Below the pieces are notes generated by a model. It was not told where the DNA came from, did not search any database, and saw only the letters and a list, made by a program, of their open reading frames with translations. Positions 1 to 12,319 of a stretch of DNA of 64,000 nucleotides are shown in pieces. Origin of the DNA: Diphasiastrum complanatum (Eukaryota > Streptophyta > Lycopodiopsida > Lycopodiales > Lycopodiaceae); the NCBI GenBank assembly GCA_029204225.1, contig CM055097.1, forward strand, positions 28,011,192 through 28,075,191, written 5' to 3'. How positions within the stretch are numbered: the stretch's first letter is position 1; the number at the start of each line of letters is the position of its first letter. The position numbers and the translations under genes were made by a program.

Positions 1-256
1 GCTCTCAAACTCGGCCCTTTTGAGTGATCAGGCACTGCATCGACACCTCAGGGGCATGGCATCAGCTAACATTATCCTCCCCCTAATAGTGTTGCAGGTC
101 TCACTGCACTGCCACAACTTTGACAATTGGTTCTTGGATAGGCATGGTTCAGTGTTTGCCTATGTTAGCTAATGGCATGCCCCTAAGGTGTCAATGCAGT
201 TCCTCATCACTCAAAAGGGTTTCCAATGGAGATGATGTTGAGAGCCGAGTTTGAGA
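1..256. repeat. Imperfect inverted repeat at window start
   Basis: The segment 1-72 is closely matched by the reverse complement of 162-256. Shared blocks include CCCTTTTGAGTGAT, GACACCT, AGGGGCATG and TAGCTAACAT. The arms are about 70-90 bp with a loop near 90 bp. This could be the foldback part of a MITE or a palindromic piece of a larger element cut by the window edge. No coding sequence is seen. A similar GAGAGCCGAG string occurs just before the LTR at 15057, which hints at retrotransposon origin. Confidence 0.7.
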
Positions 257-1069
257 ATAATTTGGGCCCTCTCAAACTTGAGATGTATTTTCAAGAAAGA
301 GGCCTCTTTGTAAATAGAAAGCTAGTGGTGGAACTCAAAACCCTATAGAACGGAGTTAACTAGCTCACTACTATAAGCAAGACTCCTCCACGAGTTTTGG
401 AGAGCATATGTATGTACTGAAATGTTGTTGCACTATTAATCAAAGATCTTTCATCCTGCATTCTTTTCTATGCTTTCCATTCATGCTCTTGTTTGAGTAC
501 ATTGATATGAATGTGTTGTTGATATCTTTCTCTCTAATATTGTTGTTGATTGATTAGTATCAGGTAGATGTGCAGGGCTCACTGGCAGATCACAAGCACT
601 CAGACCCGATGTTGCTTTGTGCTTAACTCCCTGAGGAGTTCTTATAACAAGTGTTGAGTGTCTGCAGTTCTTAGTTAGTTGTCATTGTTTGTCTTGTGGA
701 TTCAGTAGGAGTAGATCAAGCCTTATTCATTGTTTATTGATTAGATTAGATCTTTCCTTGCAGTATATTAGAGTAGAAGTTAGGAACTGTAGCATGCACC
801 AAACCAAGAAACTAGAGTAGAGCCGTATGAAGTGGAAGAACCGGTCCTGACATGTAAAAGAATTTCAAGTTGAGCATCCACCGGTGTCGTTAGGATCAAA
901 ATCCAGGTCTGGTAGTGTGCTAAAATTAAGACAGACGGGGCACATACCACTATACCGCAAGAGTAGAACCTTGCATTGATCCACACACCATCACACACAT
1001 CACCTCCAACCATCATGTTCCACTCATGCACTAATCTCAAAAGGAGGGAGAGTGGTTTTTTGGATCTGC
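257..1069. other. Non-coding stretch, possible LTR remnant
   Basis: No gene is supported here. The sequence around 330-660 has the look of an LTR: a TATA-like and poly(A)-like AT-rich tract, then text ending near CTGAGGAGTTCTTATAACA. That ending resembles the end of the long LTRs at 25850 and 54170. No partner LTR was found within the window, so this stays a guess. Confidence 0.3.
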
Positions 1070-1397
1070 ATCCAAATGAGCAGAACCGACCATTACACCC
1101 AACGTTTTCTTGCTGGAAAACCTAGATCCGACGACAAACGACTAGACTTAAAAATTAAATCTGACAATTTAGAGCCGACAATTTGTATCTGAAGTCTAGG
1201 TCCGACGAGTTGCATTCAACAACCTAGAATTGACGGTACATCTGACGAGCTAGATCAGACTATCTATATCTGATGGATTTTTGAGAATATTTCATTCTTC
1301 ATTGTTATATCCGACGATCCACATAAGCTTATATCGATACTATATCGAACAAATTTTATTTCATGTATAGGTTTGATACTGCTACTGATTTGCATCC
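1070..1397. repeat. Degenerate TCCGACGA-type repeats
   Basis: Variants of TCCGACGA and ATCTGACGA recur every 25-40 bp across this stretch, for example near 1125, 1200, 1242 and 1310. They resemble the subterminal repeats just inside the CACTA terminus at 1398. The stretch may therefore be an older, decayed end of a related element. Confidence 0.45.
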
Positions 1398-1499
1398 CAC
1401 TACAACACCCGCCACGAATTGCGATGTGTTTTGCGACATGAATCGCGAGCTTAATTTTTTTTTTAATTCGTCACGGATGTCGAAAAAACACGTCTCTAT

Positions 1500-1852
1500 A
1501 AGGTCGTCGAAATCTGACGACTTTAAACACAATCCGACACGCACAACTTGTCGGATTCTGAAACCAAAATTCTCGATGATTAACAGGCAATCCGACGCGG
1601 ACGTCGCAAAAGGTCCGACCTGGACGTCATATTGCGACGTCCAAAATACATGTCGGATTTCGACGTTTGTAAATACAGAATGATGCAAAAAAATTTCCGA
1701 CGGATGTCCGACGCCCATCCGACGTATACTTGGATGTCGGATTCCGACGTCGAAATCCGACGTCTGTTAACAGAATGATCAAAAAAAAGGTCCAACGTGT
1801 GTCCGACGTCTATCCGACGTGTTTGGATGTCGGATTCCGATGTCCCAAATTA
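1500..1852. repeat. CACTA subterminal repeats with two ~90-bp tandem units
   Basis: The motif TCCGAC(G) and its complement GTCGGA occur many times in both orientations, as expected of CACTA subterminal transposase-binding repeats. Two larger tandem units of about 90 bp start at CAGAATGAT near 1677 and 1771. Each contains GTCCGACG, ATCCGACGT and TGGATGTCGGATTCCGA. Transposase binding is inferred from the family, not shown here. Confidence 0.7.
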
Positions 1853-2731
1853 GGTAAAAAAAAATGCGTAAAAAACAGCGCGCACATTTTTATCGGGCTG
1901 TTCTTGGAGTTGAGTTCTCGGAGAAGCGATGTTCGTGAATTGGTTTTAAAACAATATTTTTGAATTGCATTCAACATTTGGAAAAACTAAGCATGAGGTA
2001 CTTTTCATTCTTAAATTACTTTGCATTCTATATTTTATTGCATTACTTCATGTCCATTATGAATGACAATACTTGATTGCATTGCTTTGTGCACATCATA
2101 AATTTCATTTAGATTTCTATATATGGTATTGGTTGTTGTTTTGAAATCCGACATTGCACATGGTTTTAAATTATTAGTTGGTTATTACATCAATCCACAT
2201 CTCTAAATTTGACATTGCAATTTTTGAAAAAAGAACACTGCACATATAAAAGCAATGGCAATATAGCACGATCATTTGCAATAATAATATTTTCATAATA
2301 TCAATCAATGTATTACAAAATTGGTGCTTTAATGTCGCATGAGTCTTTTTAAATCTAACATCAACTAAAATTTATAAACCTAATCTACTCGTCGTCGTCG
2401 TCGTGACGTCCAGTCTGCATGAACACAAGCAAACAAGCTACATTAATATTTAATGCTTGATTGTATTAAATTAAATAAAATTGACGTCGGAATACAACCC
2501 ACATTAATATGAATACAAAAACCAGTACTTACATTTGGAGGATGACCCTCGCTCTTTATTTTGTCGACTAATGCGTCGTACGATTCCCTGTAGCAAATTC
2601 ATATTCCTCCTTAGTTGGCAGACGTTCATAGTCCATGCATTCAATTTAAGTTGAAATTAATTTAGGGCTACGTTGGAGCAGCTACTCATAATGCATATTA
2701 AAAAATAAAAACATATGAAATCAAAGATAAA

Positions 2732-3245
2732 CTATAAGAGTAGTGTAAGTTCACTTACCATGTTTGCTTGCAATCCTGCCTTTCCGCTCGAGCCCAACCT
2801 AGAATTGTCTATCTCATGCATCCTAGCGGTCGCAGCATCTTTCTGGATCTTGTATTTATCTGGTGTTCGTTCATCCACTTTTGCACGGTTCCAATCATTT
2901 CTTGAACACCAGGAGGGCTTGGATTGCTCGTCCCTATAAGCTCGTCGTGCCACATCACGACGATGCCTAATCCATAAGCTCATATGCTTATGAATTTCCT
3001 TCTCCTTGAATTCCTCTTCTTGTTGGAATTCGTCACAAAGGGTACCAATAACCTGTCGTTTATCGGCAGCAGGTTGTTCGGACCATTCACTAAACAATCT
3101 ATCGCCAAAATGGTATTGGCATAAAGAATAGAGCCGGTCCAAAACCACCCTCCCTTTTTATTGGCAATTATATTACCTTGAGGATCCACGTCATAATAAG
3201 AATTTGTGGATGACTCTTCAGTGGGGGCGGGAGCCGCGGCCTCTT
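2732..3245 (-). pseudogene. CACTA accessory protein (plant En/Spm-type), fragment
   Basis: An antisense open stretch of 138 residues (2732-3148) is continued in another frame toward 3245. Features include charged helices, a QEEEFKEKEIHKHM segment, and a W-rich part with SKPSWCSRNDWNRAK followed by a basic tail. This layout is like the second ORF of plant CACTA elements (Ptta/En-Spm transposase family). Its position between the subterminal repeats and the transposase supports that. A frame change around 3140 means it is no longer intact. The family assignment is by general resemblance and is moderate. Confidence 0.45.
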
Positions 3246-4059
3246 GTGAGGGACCACACTCATCTCAGCTAAGCATACTTTGCAGTTGTGTTTTTTGCTC
3301 AAGAGTTAATGATTCATATAAATTTTTATCGTAGTCTCCCGAGCTTTCACCACTGCCTGACCCCAACACGATTACTACATTCATAAACATACAATACATT
3401 ACAATAAATCCTAATATATTGAAATGAAGTAGAAAAAAAAAATCGACTATATAACTTCAATGCATATTGGAGTGAGACTTTCATACCTGTGTTAACAAAA
3501 GAAGAGATATTTGTGTGTAGAGCTTGCACCAAGATGCAAAAGAATCATATAAGCGACAACGTATAAGAATAGTACTATCTAAAAATTAAAACATTAGAAT
3601 CATACAATAATTTTATGCTATTTGTGTTTTGTACTTGTGCATATATGCAGTTTATCACAACGAGATGAATTACATTCAGATCAGTCTAGCGATGAAGACA
3701 CTACTCAAGTTAACAGGGTAAAGTAATAAACATGCATGTTTTCTTGTTCATACAAACTTTGTTATTATAAGTTAAACTATTGTGCTAAAGTGACATGTAC
3801 TTGATTTTTGTTTCTCGTAAAGAAATTATTTTCAAAAAAAAATATGGTGCACATGCCTCAAGTGTGATGGACAAAAGATGCGTGAAAGACGCATTGTTGA
3901 AAATCAGTTGTGAAAGTTTGGACAAAAAAAAGAAGGTCAACCATCGAATTTGGAAGACATTGAGGTTTGTTAATTATGTGATTGTTTTTTATTATAATCT
4001 TTGTCAATCTATATATGTCACTTATGGAATTTGTTTCATGTGTGTAGCCAATACATCGA

Positions 4060-7000
4060 ATGTCATTCCACGAAGTCGATCCATCCGTGTCTAGTTACAA
4101 TCAACGTCAAGTTTTGATAGACATGAGAAAACAAAGAATGAAACAAATTGAAGAGGCAAACACAATTAGAAAAAAGAGTAATCAACTTGATATTAATGAT
4201 TATGATGATGAGATGCAACACTATGAAGCAATGCACAACATGTTTGAATCTTACTTTGAAACAAATGAGAATGATGATATGCATGCATCTTCTAATGTAA
4301 CGGAGATCACAAACAATTTGAGATGGATGAAGACAAGATTCTATTGCGCAAGGAGGCAGACACTCCTCTATATCCTAGAGCATCTATTTCGAGACTAGCT
4401 ACGTCAATTCTTATTCTAAACCTTCAAGCAACATACAAATGGAGTAATCGTAGCATGACATCTTTATTCGGGTACTCAACGCATAACACAACTATTATAC
4501 TTTATAGCATAATTACATTAAGTTAATTTTTTTTTTTTAACAACTGACATTGCTCTTTTTCTAGGTTGTTGCATTGAATACTTCCGAAAGAAAATGTGAT
4601 ACCTAAAACACGAAAAGAAGCACGAAAGATGATGACCGTGCTTGGAATGGATTATGACACAATACATGCATGTCCAGAAGACCATGTTCTATATAGAGGT
4701 GAGCATTAAGAAAAGCTTCAATGTCCAATGTGTAACGCTTCACGTTTTCGAGATGATGTACAAGGGGATAAAGTGCCACAAAAAGTGTTACGACATTTTC
4801 CAATTATCCCATGATTGCAACATTTTTTTCGATGTATATCTTTGGCACAACTAATGGATTGGCATGTCAAAAATTGATCTACGGATGATGTGATGCGAGT
4901 ACCAAGTGATTCACCTACATGGAAACATATTGAAGACCAATGGCCCGAGTTTAAAAACGAACCTTATAATTTGAGATTTGGCCTTGCTATGGATGGCGTA
5001 AATCCTTTTAGCGTTCAAGTGCCAACTTGGTCCACATGGCCAATTGTGCTCATTAATTATAACATACCTCCATGGTTGAGTATTAAAATGGGACACTTGT
5101 TATTGGCTTTCTTGATTCTAGGAAAGTACACGGCCAAGAACATGGATGTGTATCTTGCACCTTTGGTCGATGAATTGTGCATTCTTTGGAATGGTATTCA
5201 CGCTTACAACATCTCGAGACATTTACAACAACGGAACTTCATTGTTTGTGGAATTCTAATGTGGACGATGCATGACTACCCCAGTTTAAGCGAATGTTCA
5301 GGTATCTATACGATGAATCTAATCCATTTTAGGGTTTAACATTTGATTATATTTAACTAAGCTTATGTTTAATTTGGTTTATGAACTATGCAGGATTAAC
5401 CACATCGGGTTACAATATTATATTTGTGGACCACTTTTGGAGGGTCGACATAGCACAAATATGTTAAAAAAAGTGGCGTACGAAAATCATCACAAATACT
5501 TGCCGCCTGATCATCCTTTTTGAAGGTTGAATAGGCGATTTTTTGTTGGGCGAGAATAATCCTCTAACTACACCACCAACCCCATGCATGGGAGTAGCAG
5601 AATGGCATGGTGAATGGCTTAAACATCACGATGTTAATTCTTCATGGAATGAATCCATTGATGGTATGAAACGATTGTCTAGTTTTCATAAATTACCCTA
5701 TTGGAGGAATTTATGTTGATAAGCCATCTATTGGATCCTATGCACATATTTAAAAACGTCGGTGAATCCTTATGGAACCACATCATTGGCATAAAAGACA
5801 ACTCCGCAGCTCATAAAGAACTACAAGCGGCCGATGTGAAAAGACCCTATTGGATTCAATACACCGAAGGTGGAGATGTGATTCTACCTAGCGTGTCGTG
5901 GATTCTTACAAAAGAGCAACTCTCATATGTTAAACATGTCATAAAACAAATGAGAACTCCAACTGGCTATGCACATTCTTTATGCAAATAATTTACCAAA
6001 GATGGTAAATAAAGTGGATTGAAATCACATGATTGGCATAAGATGTTGCAATTCATACTTCCACTTTCTATTTGAGGTCTCTTCAACGATGACGTACGAA
6101 ATACGCTTTACAATTTGTCATCCATGATTAGGTTTGTATATGTTTTTAAGCACTTGTGTAAATATGTGTTATTTCAATTTTTTTATGTGTTAAACAACCT
6201 AATGTACTATCAATCTTGCAGGTGGATTTCCTCAAAAGAAATAAAAAATAGTGAATTGGATTCCATGAAAATCCAAATGATCGAAATCATGTGTTTGTTG
6301 GAAAGAGATTTCTCAACTTCCTTTTTGGATATACAAGTTCATCTTCTAGTGCATTTAGTCGAAGAAGTATCAATTGTAGGACCTGTGCACACGAGATGGA
6401 TGTTCTACCTTGAGCGCTTTATGAAAGTTTTGAAGGGCTTTGTGAGACAAAAGACAAGGCCAGAAGGTAGCATTGCAAAAAGTTGGCTTGTACAGGAATT
6501 TTTGTTTTATATCACCGAAATAATCTCACAATTGCATCCTGCAAGTCCAAAAATGTGGTTTAAAGAAGAAGATAAACGTGTTAAGGGTGAAGTACCACAA
6601 AGAAATGGTGTGCAACAAAGACTTTCACCTCAATTAAAAGAAAAAATTGACACATTCATATTATATAATTGTGGACAAATAAAAAAGTGGATTTCAAGGT
6701 ATGAAGAAGTCAAAAAGGAAAGAAACATAACATTGAAACGAAGAAGAAATATCAATCGAAGAAGAAGGTGGACATTGAAGAACGACGAACCTTTGGAGTC
6801 TTTACCTTCAAAATGCTCTCGTGAATGGGTATCCGAAAACGGAAAAGAAGTGACCGATTTAGAATGGGAATTCGTTTGCATATGTGGATGGAAGGTTAGT
6901 GTAATATTGTTTTTGTGAAGTTTTGTTTTTGTACTACTCAATATATGAATAGTATTTCTAATTACACACATTTGTTTTTTATTTTTGTCTTGTAGTATAC

Positions 7001-7361
7001 ATCATACACTGCCATGTGGACATATTATGGACACCATTACCGTGTTGAGAGAGTTGACAACAAGCGACGCACATGTGATTGTGGTATAATGGCCAACTTT
7101 TAACAAGAGAGTCGTTCTTGTGCGAGGGACCCTAATGTCATTTCGGACAACCTAGACTATGTCAGCACATTGCAACATATTTATGAAGTCGATTACAAGA
7201 CTAAGACTAATGACAAATACTTTCTTTTTGACATAAAATGGTTTAAGGTCATCTATCGTGGAAGCAACGCCACGATTAGAAATGATAACTCAAAGTGTTT
7301 TCAAATCGACTCAACAAAATGTATATCGATGGACTCTCATGACAATTTAGTATTGCCACAA
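4060..7361 (+). pseudogene. CACTA transposase (Tnp2, DUF4218, DUF4216 modules), broken
   Basis: Plus-strand coding pieces follow the order of plant CACTA transposases. Around 4640-5340 are Tnp2-type signatures: GMDYDTIHACPEDH, LRHFPIIP, a LRFGLAMDGVNPF block, STWPIVLINYNIPPW and LVDELCILWNGI. Around 5700-6900 are DUF4218-type signatures: SHDWHKMLQ, VGPVHTRWMFYLERFMKVLK and RQKTRPEGSIAKSW. Around 6990-7361 is the DUF4216-type tail, including WFKVIYRGSNATIRND and SHDNLVLPQHC. Several in-frame stops and frame changes (for example near 4710, 4860, 5520 and 5990) and possible old introns interrupt it, so no functional product is expected. It would have catalysed cut-and-paste transposition. Confidence 0.8.
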
Positions 7362-9060
7362 CATTGCGGACTCCGTTTTGTTGTGGTGAATAGGGTGTAG
7401 TGGTTTGTCTCTTGATCCCCCGATCTTTGCAAAATTTTATAAACTCTGTTGAAAAATACTCACCGCCACCATTTGATCTGAGGGTCTTAATATAACAACC
7501 TGTTTGTTTTTCAACTAGAGCCTTGAACTCTCAAAACTTGGCAAAGCATCAGATTTCTTGCTTATAAAATAAATTCAGATATGTCTACTATATTCATCAA
7601 TAAATGTGATGAAATAGTAACAACCACTAATGGACCTAGTTTGTATTGGTCCACACAGATCACTATGAACGAGATCAAGAATGCCATTGGCTCTTCTTGC
7701 TCCATCTTTGGGAAACCTCTCTATGTTGTTTTTCCAAAATGCAACCCTCACAAATATTTCTTTCAAAAGAGATATCAGGCAATCCAACAACTAGATTACC
7801 TCTTTTAAGAATTTGCAAGCTTTGAGCACTGATATGACCAAACCTTTGATGCCAAAGATCACTTCGACTATCAACAATGCTTACCATAGCTTGAGTAAAA
7901 GATCTCGCATTCAATTTGTAGAGTCGATTCCTGTTGACTCTAGCTTCTGTAGCAATCACTTTGTAGTGATTCTTGATGTCTTTGACAGGACATTTGTCAC
8001 TATCAAACTCAACCTTGAGTTGTTGATTAGCCATCGTCCCAACAGATAGTAGATTGTTAGCTAAGCCAGTTACATATTGAACATTGTTTATCTGCTTTAT
8101 CTTCCCACTGGCTAACTTCACTGGTACCACGCCAACTCCTTTAGCATATAGCAATTTGTCGTCAGCTTGTCCAACTTCATCACCATTATCAGTTTCCTTG
8201 AGTTCTGAAAACCACTCTTTCCTTGAAGTCATGTGCTTGGATGCACCACTATCAATGTACCATGTATCCTTGGCTTCATCACTTGTCATTAATGCTGTAA
8301 TGAACAACTTTGAACTCTCACCAGTATCATCTTCATATTGATCATCATCGTATTGATGTTGATCAGTATAATTGTCTTCATAATAATAGTCATCAAATTG
8401 ATGTTGATAAGCATAATTCCCCGCTTGCCATTTGTCTTTTCTTTGTTCCATCTCCTTCTGTTTCTTGAAGCATTCACGCTCCCAGTTGCCAGGTTTGTTG
8501 TAGTACCTACAATTTCCAGGTTTATTTTGTCTTGAATAGCCACATCCTTGACCTTGGCCTTGATTCCAATTGTCTCGATTCAGACTATCATTGACTTGCT
8601 CATGAAATTGTTGAAATGATCCCCGGCTTGAGTTTTCTCCTCTCGATTGATACCTTCCACGACCAAATCTTTCACCTTGTCCTCTAACTGCAAGAGCTTG
8701 ATCATAGCTCTTGTTACGATGATTCAAGTTCTCTTGACGTTGCTCTTCTTGCAAAAGCAATCCATCTAGTTCTTCATAGGTTGGAAGATTTTCTCTTGTG
8801 GCTATACTCATCACAAACATCTGATGTGACTCACTCAGACTATTCAATGTCAATTGCACGATCTCACGATCTTGTACTCACTCTCCAACTGCTGCTAATT
8901 GGTCATGGATCTCTTTGATCTTCAGTATGTGATCGGCAATAGTTTCACCATCATCCATCCGCAATGTATGCAACTTCGTCTTTAGAAATAGTATTCGAGA
9001 TGTGTTTGTCGTTTCAAACAATGCCTTCAATGTATCACACGCTTTTTTTGGCGATTTTCT
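7362..9060 (-). pseudogene. Ty1/copia gag-protease-integrase, 3' truncated
   Basis: Read on the minus strand, gag begins near 9060 (KALFETTNTSRILFLKTKL). It continues through a zinc knuckle to a protease with WYIDSGASKHMTS, then GAG-pre-integrase, then an integrase core with LDLVHSDLCGP, FIDEYSR and TTTPYSPQQNG at 7362-7405. The pol part (reverse transcriptase, RNase H) is missing, and the copy ends just before the catalytic Glu region of integrase. Defects: the knuckle reads CRYYNKPGNWERECF, so a Cys and the His are lost; the second integrase Asp reads RSNGGGEY instead of RSDGGGEY; and there is a stop near 8880 and a frame break near 7790. It abuts the CACTA transposase directly. Confidence 0.85.
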
Positions 9061-9129
9061 TTACCTATGGCGCATCGATCCGATATTGGTATGGACAAGA
9101 TGAAAAGTAGAGTGAATATTCTAGATTTC

Positions 9130-9970
9130 CCACTTCAGCGCGACGGCTACGCCGTCTCCTCTTTGCAAAGATTTTGAAATGTGTGATCGTTCAAAAGACA
9201 GAGATCAGTAATGTGAAAAGTATGAAGCTTTCTAACTCTGAATGATAGTACTAGACACTATCTAGTGTGATTTGTGGTACTCCAAACAGACAAATGAGAG
9301 ATTCTTGGCAAACCTCTCACACAAATAGCACTTTCCACAACAACTAGGAAGTATTGTAAGAATCTCCCCCACTCAACAGATTTTCAATCTATCTGATGTT
9401 GCCCTGGACTTTTGGATGCCTCCGGAACTATGCTTTCACAACAACTAGGAAGTATTGTAAAAATCTCCCCACTCAACATATTTTCTACTTGTTTGATGTT
9501 GCCCTGGCCTTTCTGATGCCTCCAAGACTGTGTCTTTGTTCCCCACTGATGATTCTGAGCTCCAAACCTGCAAAATACACCAAAGAATAATTTCTTTCAA
9601 CCGTTTTTATCTCCCCAAGATTTCACCTCTCGTGAAGAACTTTCTCACCTCATTGCGGAGCCTGTGACAAGCTGTATCCACTAATCAGGCATGCAAGACT
9701 ATTGTTGATACAAGAATTAGATATGCAACATCAAGCATTCACCATAAGCAATCACCACAAGAAGGCGGAAGAAGAACACGCACTGTCACTCTATCACACT
9801 AACTCATACAGAATGTAAAAAGTACAGATAAACCCCGAACCCCTGATAGAGAGAGAAAACCTACGAGTAGACTAATAGACTAGCCTACGGCTAATGACAA
9901 TTGGTCACAGCTGTCAACATTAATGTACCTCATAAACAGTAACAATGAAGTTTATCATTAATTTCTAACA
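9130..9970 (-). repeat. Probable 5' LTR and leader of the antisense copia
   Basis: This non-coding stretch lies upstream of the gag on the minus strand. Its outer edge at 9970 reads TTTCTAACA on the plus strand, that is TGTTAGAAA on the minus strand, a good LTR start. It abuts a Ty3 integrase scrap, as expected if the copia element inserted into older Ty3 sequence. No clean primer-binding site was found at its inner edge, so the inner LTR border is unknown. Confidence 0.4.
9331..9530. repeat. Two-copy ~100-bp tandem duplication
   Basis: The block starting CACAACAACTAGGAAGTATT near 9338 and ending GATGCCTCC is repeated about 100 bp downstream (near 9437). Both copies share ATCTCCCC, CACTCAACA and TGATGTTGCCCTGG. 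The duplication lies inside the presumed copia leader or LTR. No coding function is seen. Confidence 0.7.
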
Positions 9971-9971
9971 A

Positions 9972-10048
9972 ATGGAAATGAAATGATTTGGACTATCATA
10001 GATAGATTCAGTAAGCAAACTCATTTTATTTCATGCAAGAAAAAGCTC
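9972..10048 (+). pseudogene. Ty3/gypsy integrase scrap
   Basis: About 25 codons read MIWTIIDRFSKQTHFISCKK. This matches the integrase core block around the second catalytic Asp of Ty3 elements (consensus VVDRFSKxxHFIPC). Nothing else of this element is recognisable next to it. It is a relic into which the neighbouring copia LTR (edge at 9970) seems to have inserted. Confidence 0.65.
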
Positions 10049-11151
10049 AAAGGATCTTTAGGTTCACAAAAATCAGGATCCCAGCTTTCAACAACATTTG
10101 ATTTTCCTCAGTAATGAACACCACCAGACAAGATTAGAGGGCGACGCTCAACAAGCCTCCATTTTCACCAAGTTTGTTTGCAAGGCAGCATTCCTCATGT
10201 ACAAACGGATGTTCCAGCAACTTGCAATTTGTTAAAGCAAGTTTACACATCATTCTTACAATGCTTGCCTGACAACGGCCCTTTCTAACCTCTCTTTTTG
10301 TCTAAAAAGAGATTTCAATACGAGTTCTTTGTCAAGCATAGCTCTTCTGCAGGGTCATTCTCTTGTACTCCATGCTAACAAGCAATATTGCGACTCTCTC
10401 AACCTTTGCTTTAATCTGAACAAAGGTTTCAAGCCTCACCAAATCATATTTTACTGAGACTGAGAGGAAATAGATTTGTCATTCAAACCTCCTCGAGTCA
10501 GCAAGCTACAGGATCACATGAGTTCCAAGAACTCATTTGCATCCACAATTAATCTAGAATGCATCCACAATCCAAAGTCTAAATCTGTCATAGCTTAGAG
10601 AGTCATCAATTTACATTTTCCAATCAATGTTTTTAGTTTTCTTGTTCACAGTTTGCATGCTTCACAAGAGGATTAGTCTGAAACCATAAATCCTCACATG
10701 CAAACCATAATTTCAAGATTTTCAAGCAATAGCCAGCTTATGTGTCCTAGATAAATTGATTCCTTATCAATCTATTAGCAAATAGCCTGCTACTAATCTG
10801 AATCAAAACTATCCAAAACATTATGGACTCACGCAAAGCAAAAAACAGATTTAAACAAGAAAGTGGATCTATTCAAGCATATCATTCTACTTCAAACGGA
10901 AATTTTTCCAAGGCTTTAGAAAATAAGAATGAATTCCACACTAATCCAAAACATCTTAAAAAAATCAAACAAGGAGAAGGGCACTCTACCACCAGGTTTG
11001 AAAAGCATGCTTCCAACAAGAATTAGTAAATCCAACCCCAATTTCCCTTGAAAAAATAGCACTCCAATCGGGATGTGAATCCAAGTGCGTTCCAATTCCG
11101 ATTTGATGTAGAACTTCTCTCCATCCCATCCAAAAACCGCATCTGAGCTGG
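10049..11151. other. Non-coding retrotransposon interior or relic
   Basis: No supported ORF is present; the longest open stretches are short and of low complexity. Because it lies directly inside a PBS/LTR pair at 11152-11659 (minus orientation), it may be the leader of that element. I see no gag or pol in it. Confidence 0.4.
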
Positions 11152-11163
11152 GCTCTGATACCA
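11152..11163 (-). promoter_or_regulatory. Primer-binding site, initiator-Met tRNA type
   Basis: The plus strand reads GCTCTGATACCA, so the minus strand reads TGGTATCAGAGC. That is the standard plant LTR-element primer site complementary to the 3' end of initiator methionine tRNA. It sits one base from the LTR at 11165-11659 and fixes the element's orientation as minus. Confidence 0.85.
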
Positions 11164-11164
11164 A

Positions 11165-11659
11165 TGTAATGACCACTAGGAAAAAAAACCCCTAAGATGA
11201 GGATAGGAAAACACAAGAGAGACTATGGAGCAAAACCACCCAACCAAACCTAGATCCCTCCTGGTGAATCCTCCTGGATCTAGCCCCCAAGCCATGCCAA
11301 TGTGAGAGCAAGAGGAGAAGAGCTCATCAAGTAACCTAGACCAAAGTCATCGATGAAATAATCATGACCTCAACATATAGAGAGTAGGATCCTATGCATG
11401 AGTCCATGCAATCCTCATGTAGGTCAACTATAAATAGGTTACAGCTCTACATGCATACCTCTTGCCTATATCAGTCACATGTACATGCACTACTCCATAT
11501 GTCCCAATTAGAGTGTTTGGGTCCTCTCAAGGTAATGTTAGTCACCAACAGGCCTCGACATGGAATAAAATCTAGGCGTGACCAATAATCTCGAACACTG
11601 GAGGGCCGGTCTACCATATTAGGACTATTCCAAGTCCTTAACTGAATATGGCCATAACA
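11165..11659 (-). repeat. LTR of antisense copia-like element (family C, copy 1)
   Basis: The 495-bp segment starts TGTAATGACC and ends GGCCATAACA on the plus strand, so it has TG...CA ends on the minus strand, and it is flanked by a primer-binding site. Diverged copies of the same LTR occur at 12320-12781 and 51936-52420 in the same orientation. They share an AACCACC.AACC block and TGGAGGGCCGGT..ACCATATTA near the end. Confidence 0.75.
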
Positions 11660-11698
11660 GTTACGTTGCTATTTGGCAACAACATTGCTCTGACAAAG

Positions 11699-11775
11699 GA
11701 TACAAAGAGGATGTTGTCCAAAGAATTCGAGATGATAGATCTTGGAGAAGCTCACTATTGTCTCGAGATTCAGAA
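11699..11775 (+). pseudogene. Copia reverse-transcriptase scrap
   Basis: About 22 codons read MLSKEFEMIDLGEAHYCLEI. This is the copia block immediately after the YVDD palm motif (consensus LSKEFEMKDLGELHYCLGI). No catalytic core accompanies it. It lies in plus orientation just outside an antisense LTR, so it probably belongs to a different, older element. Confidence 0.7.
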
Positions 11776-12319
11776 TCATCCAAACATTTGGAATATTTTT
11801 ACCCACTTTTAGTGTGTAAAAGTTAAGTCGAAGACTTCTCTATTTTGCCCAGCAGAGGTACTTTTATAACTTGCTGAGATTGGCAATTTTTTCGGCTTTT
11901 TCACTACATAAGGTTGATTTCAGCCACATTGAACCCCATTCCACTCACATGCAACTCAATTTATAGAGCTATAACAATTTAATGATCTGATCTTGCTAGC
12001 TTTTAGCTCTTACTATCAATTTCTAGTAGAAAATCACAAAAAACAAACAATTTTTGACCAGAAACAATCTAGAATCACAAATCATGAAAACAACCGATAT
12101 GCATAATTAATAATTCCTAGAATGAAAGTACGCTTGTTCGAATTTTCAAATCTACCAAAGATTTGAGATACATAAGCAAAAACTCCGAAAAAGCATCATA
12201 AATTGTCTCTCGTGGACATCCTTCCATGAAACCCTAGAGAAAGTCAAGAAAGATGGATCTTAATCACATGCAAATGGAAACTGGGAGAATTCACCCACTT
12301 GAATCTTTTTTTTCCATCT
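11776..12319. other. No gene seen
   Basis: This is AT-rich non-coding sequence between a copia RT scrap and the second family-C LTR copy. No ORF, RNA gene or repeat could be supported here. Confidence 0.4.

Larger units (their letters stand above)
1398..7361 (+). mobile_element. CACTA (En/Spm-like) DNA transposon, 3' end missing
   Basis: The left terminus CACTACAACA at 1398-1407 is the signature of the CACTA superfamily. It is followed by dense subterminal repeats, an accessory ORF on the minus strand and a large decayed transposase on the plus strand, which is the usual CACTA layout. The right terminus is absent: transposase similarity stops near 7361, where an antisense copia integrase begins (the reverse complement reads ...TTTPYSPQQNG). 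The element was therefore truncated by insertion or rearrangement. Stops and frameshifts show it is inactive. Confidence 0.8.

Noticed and set aside
7396-7402. TGTAGTG as the right CACTA terminus
   Set aside because: It lies inside the antisense copia integrase codons TTTPYS, and the flanking bases do not duplicate those at the left terminus.
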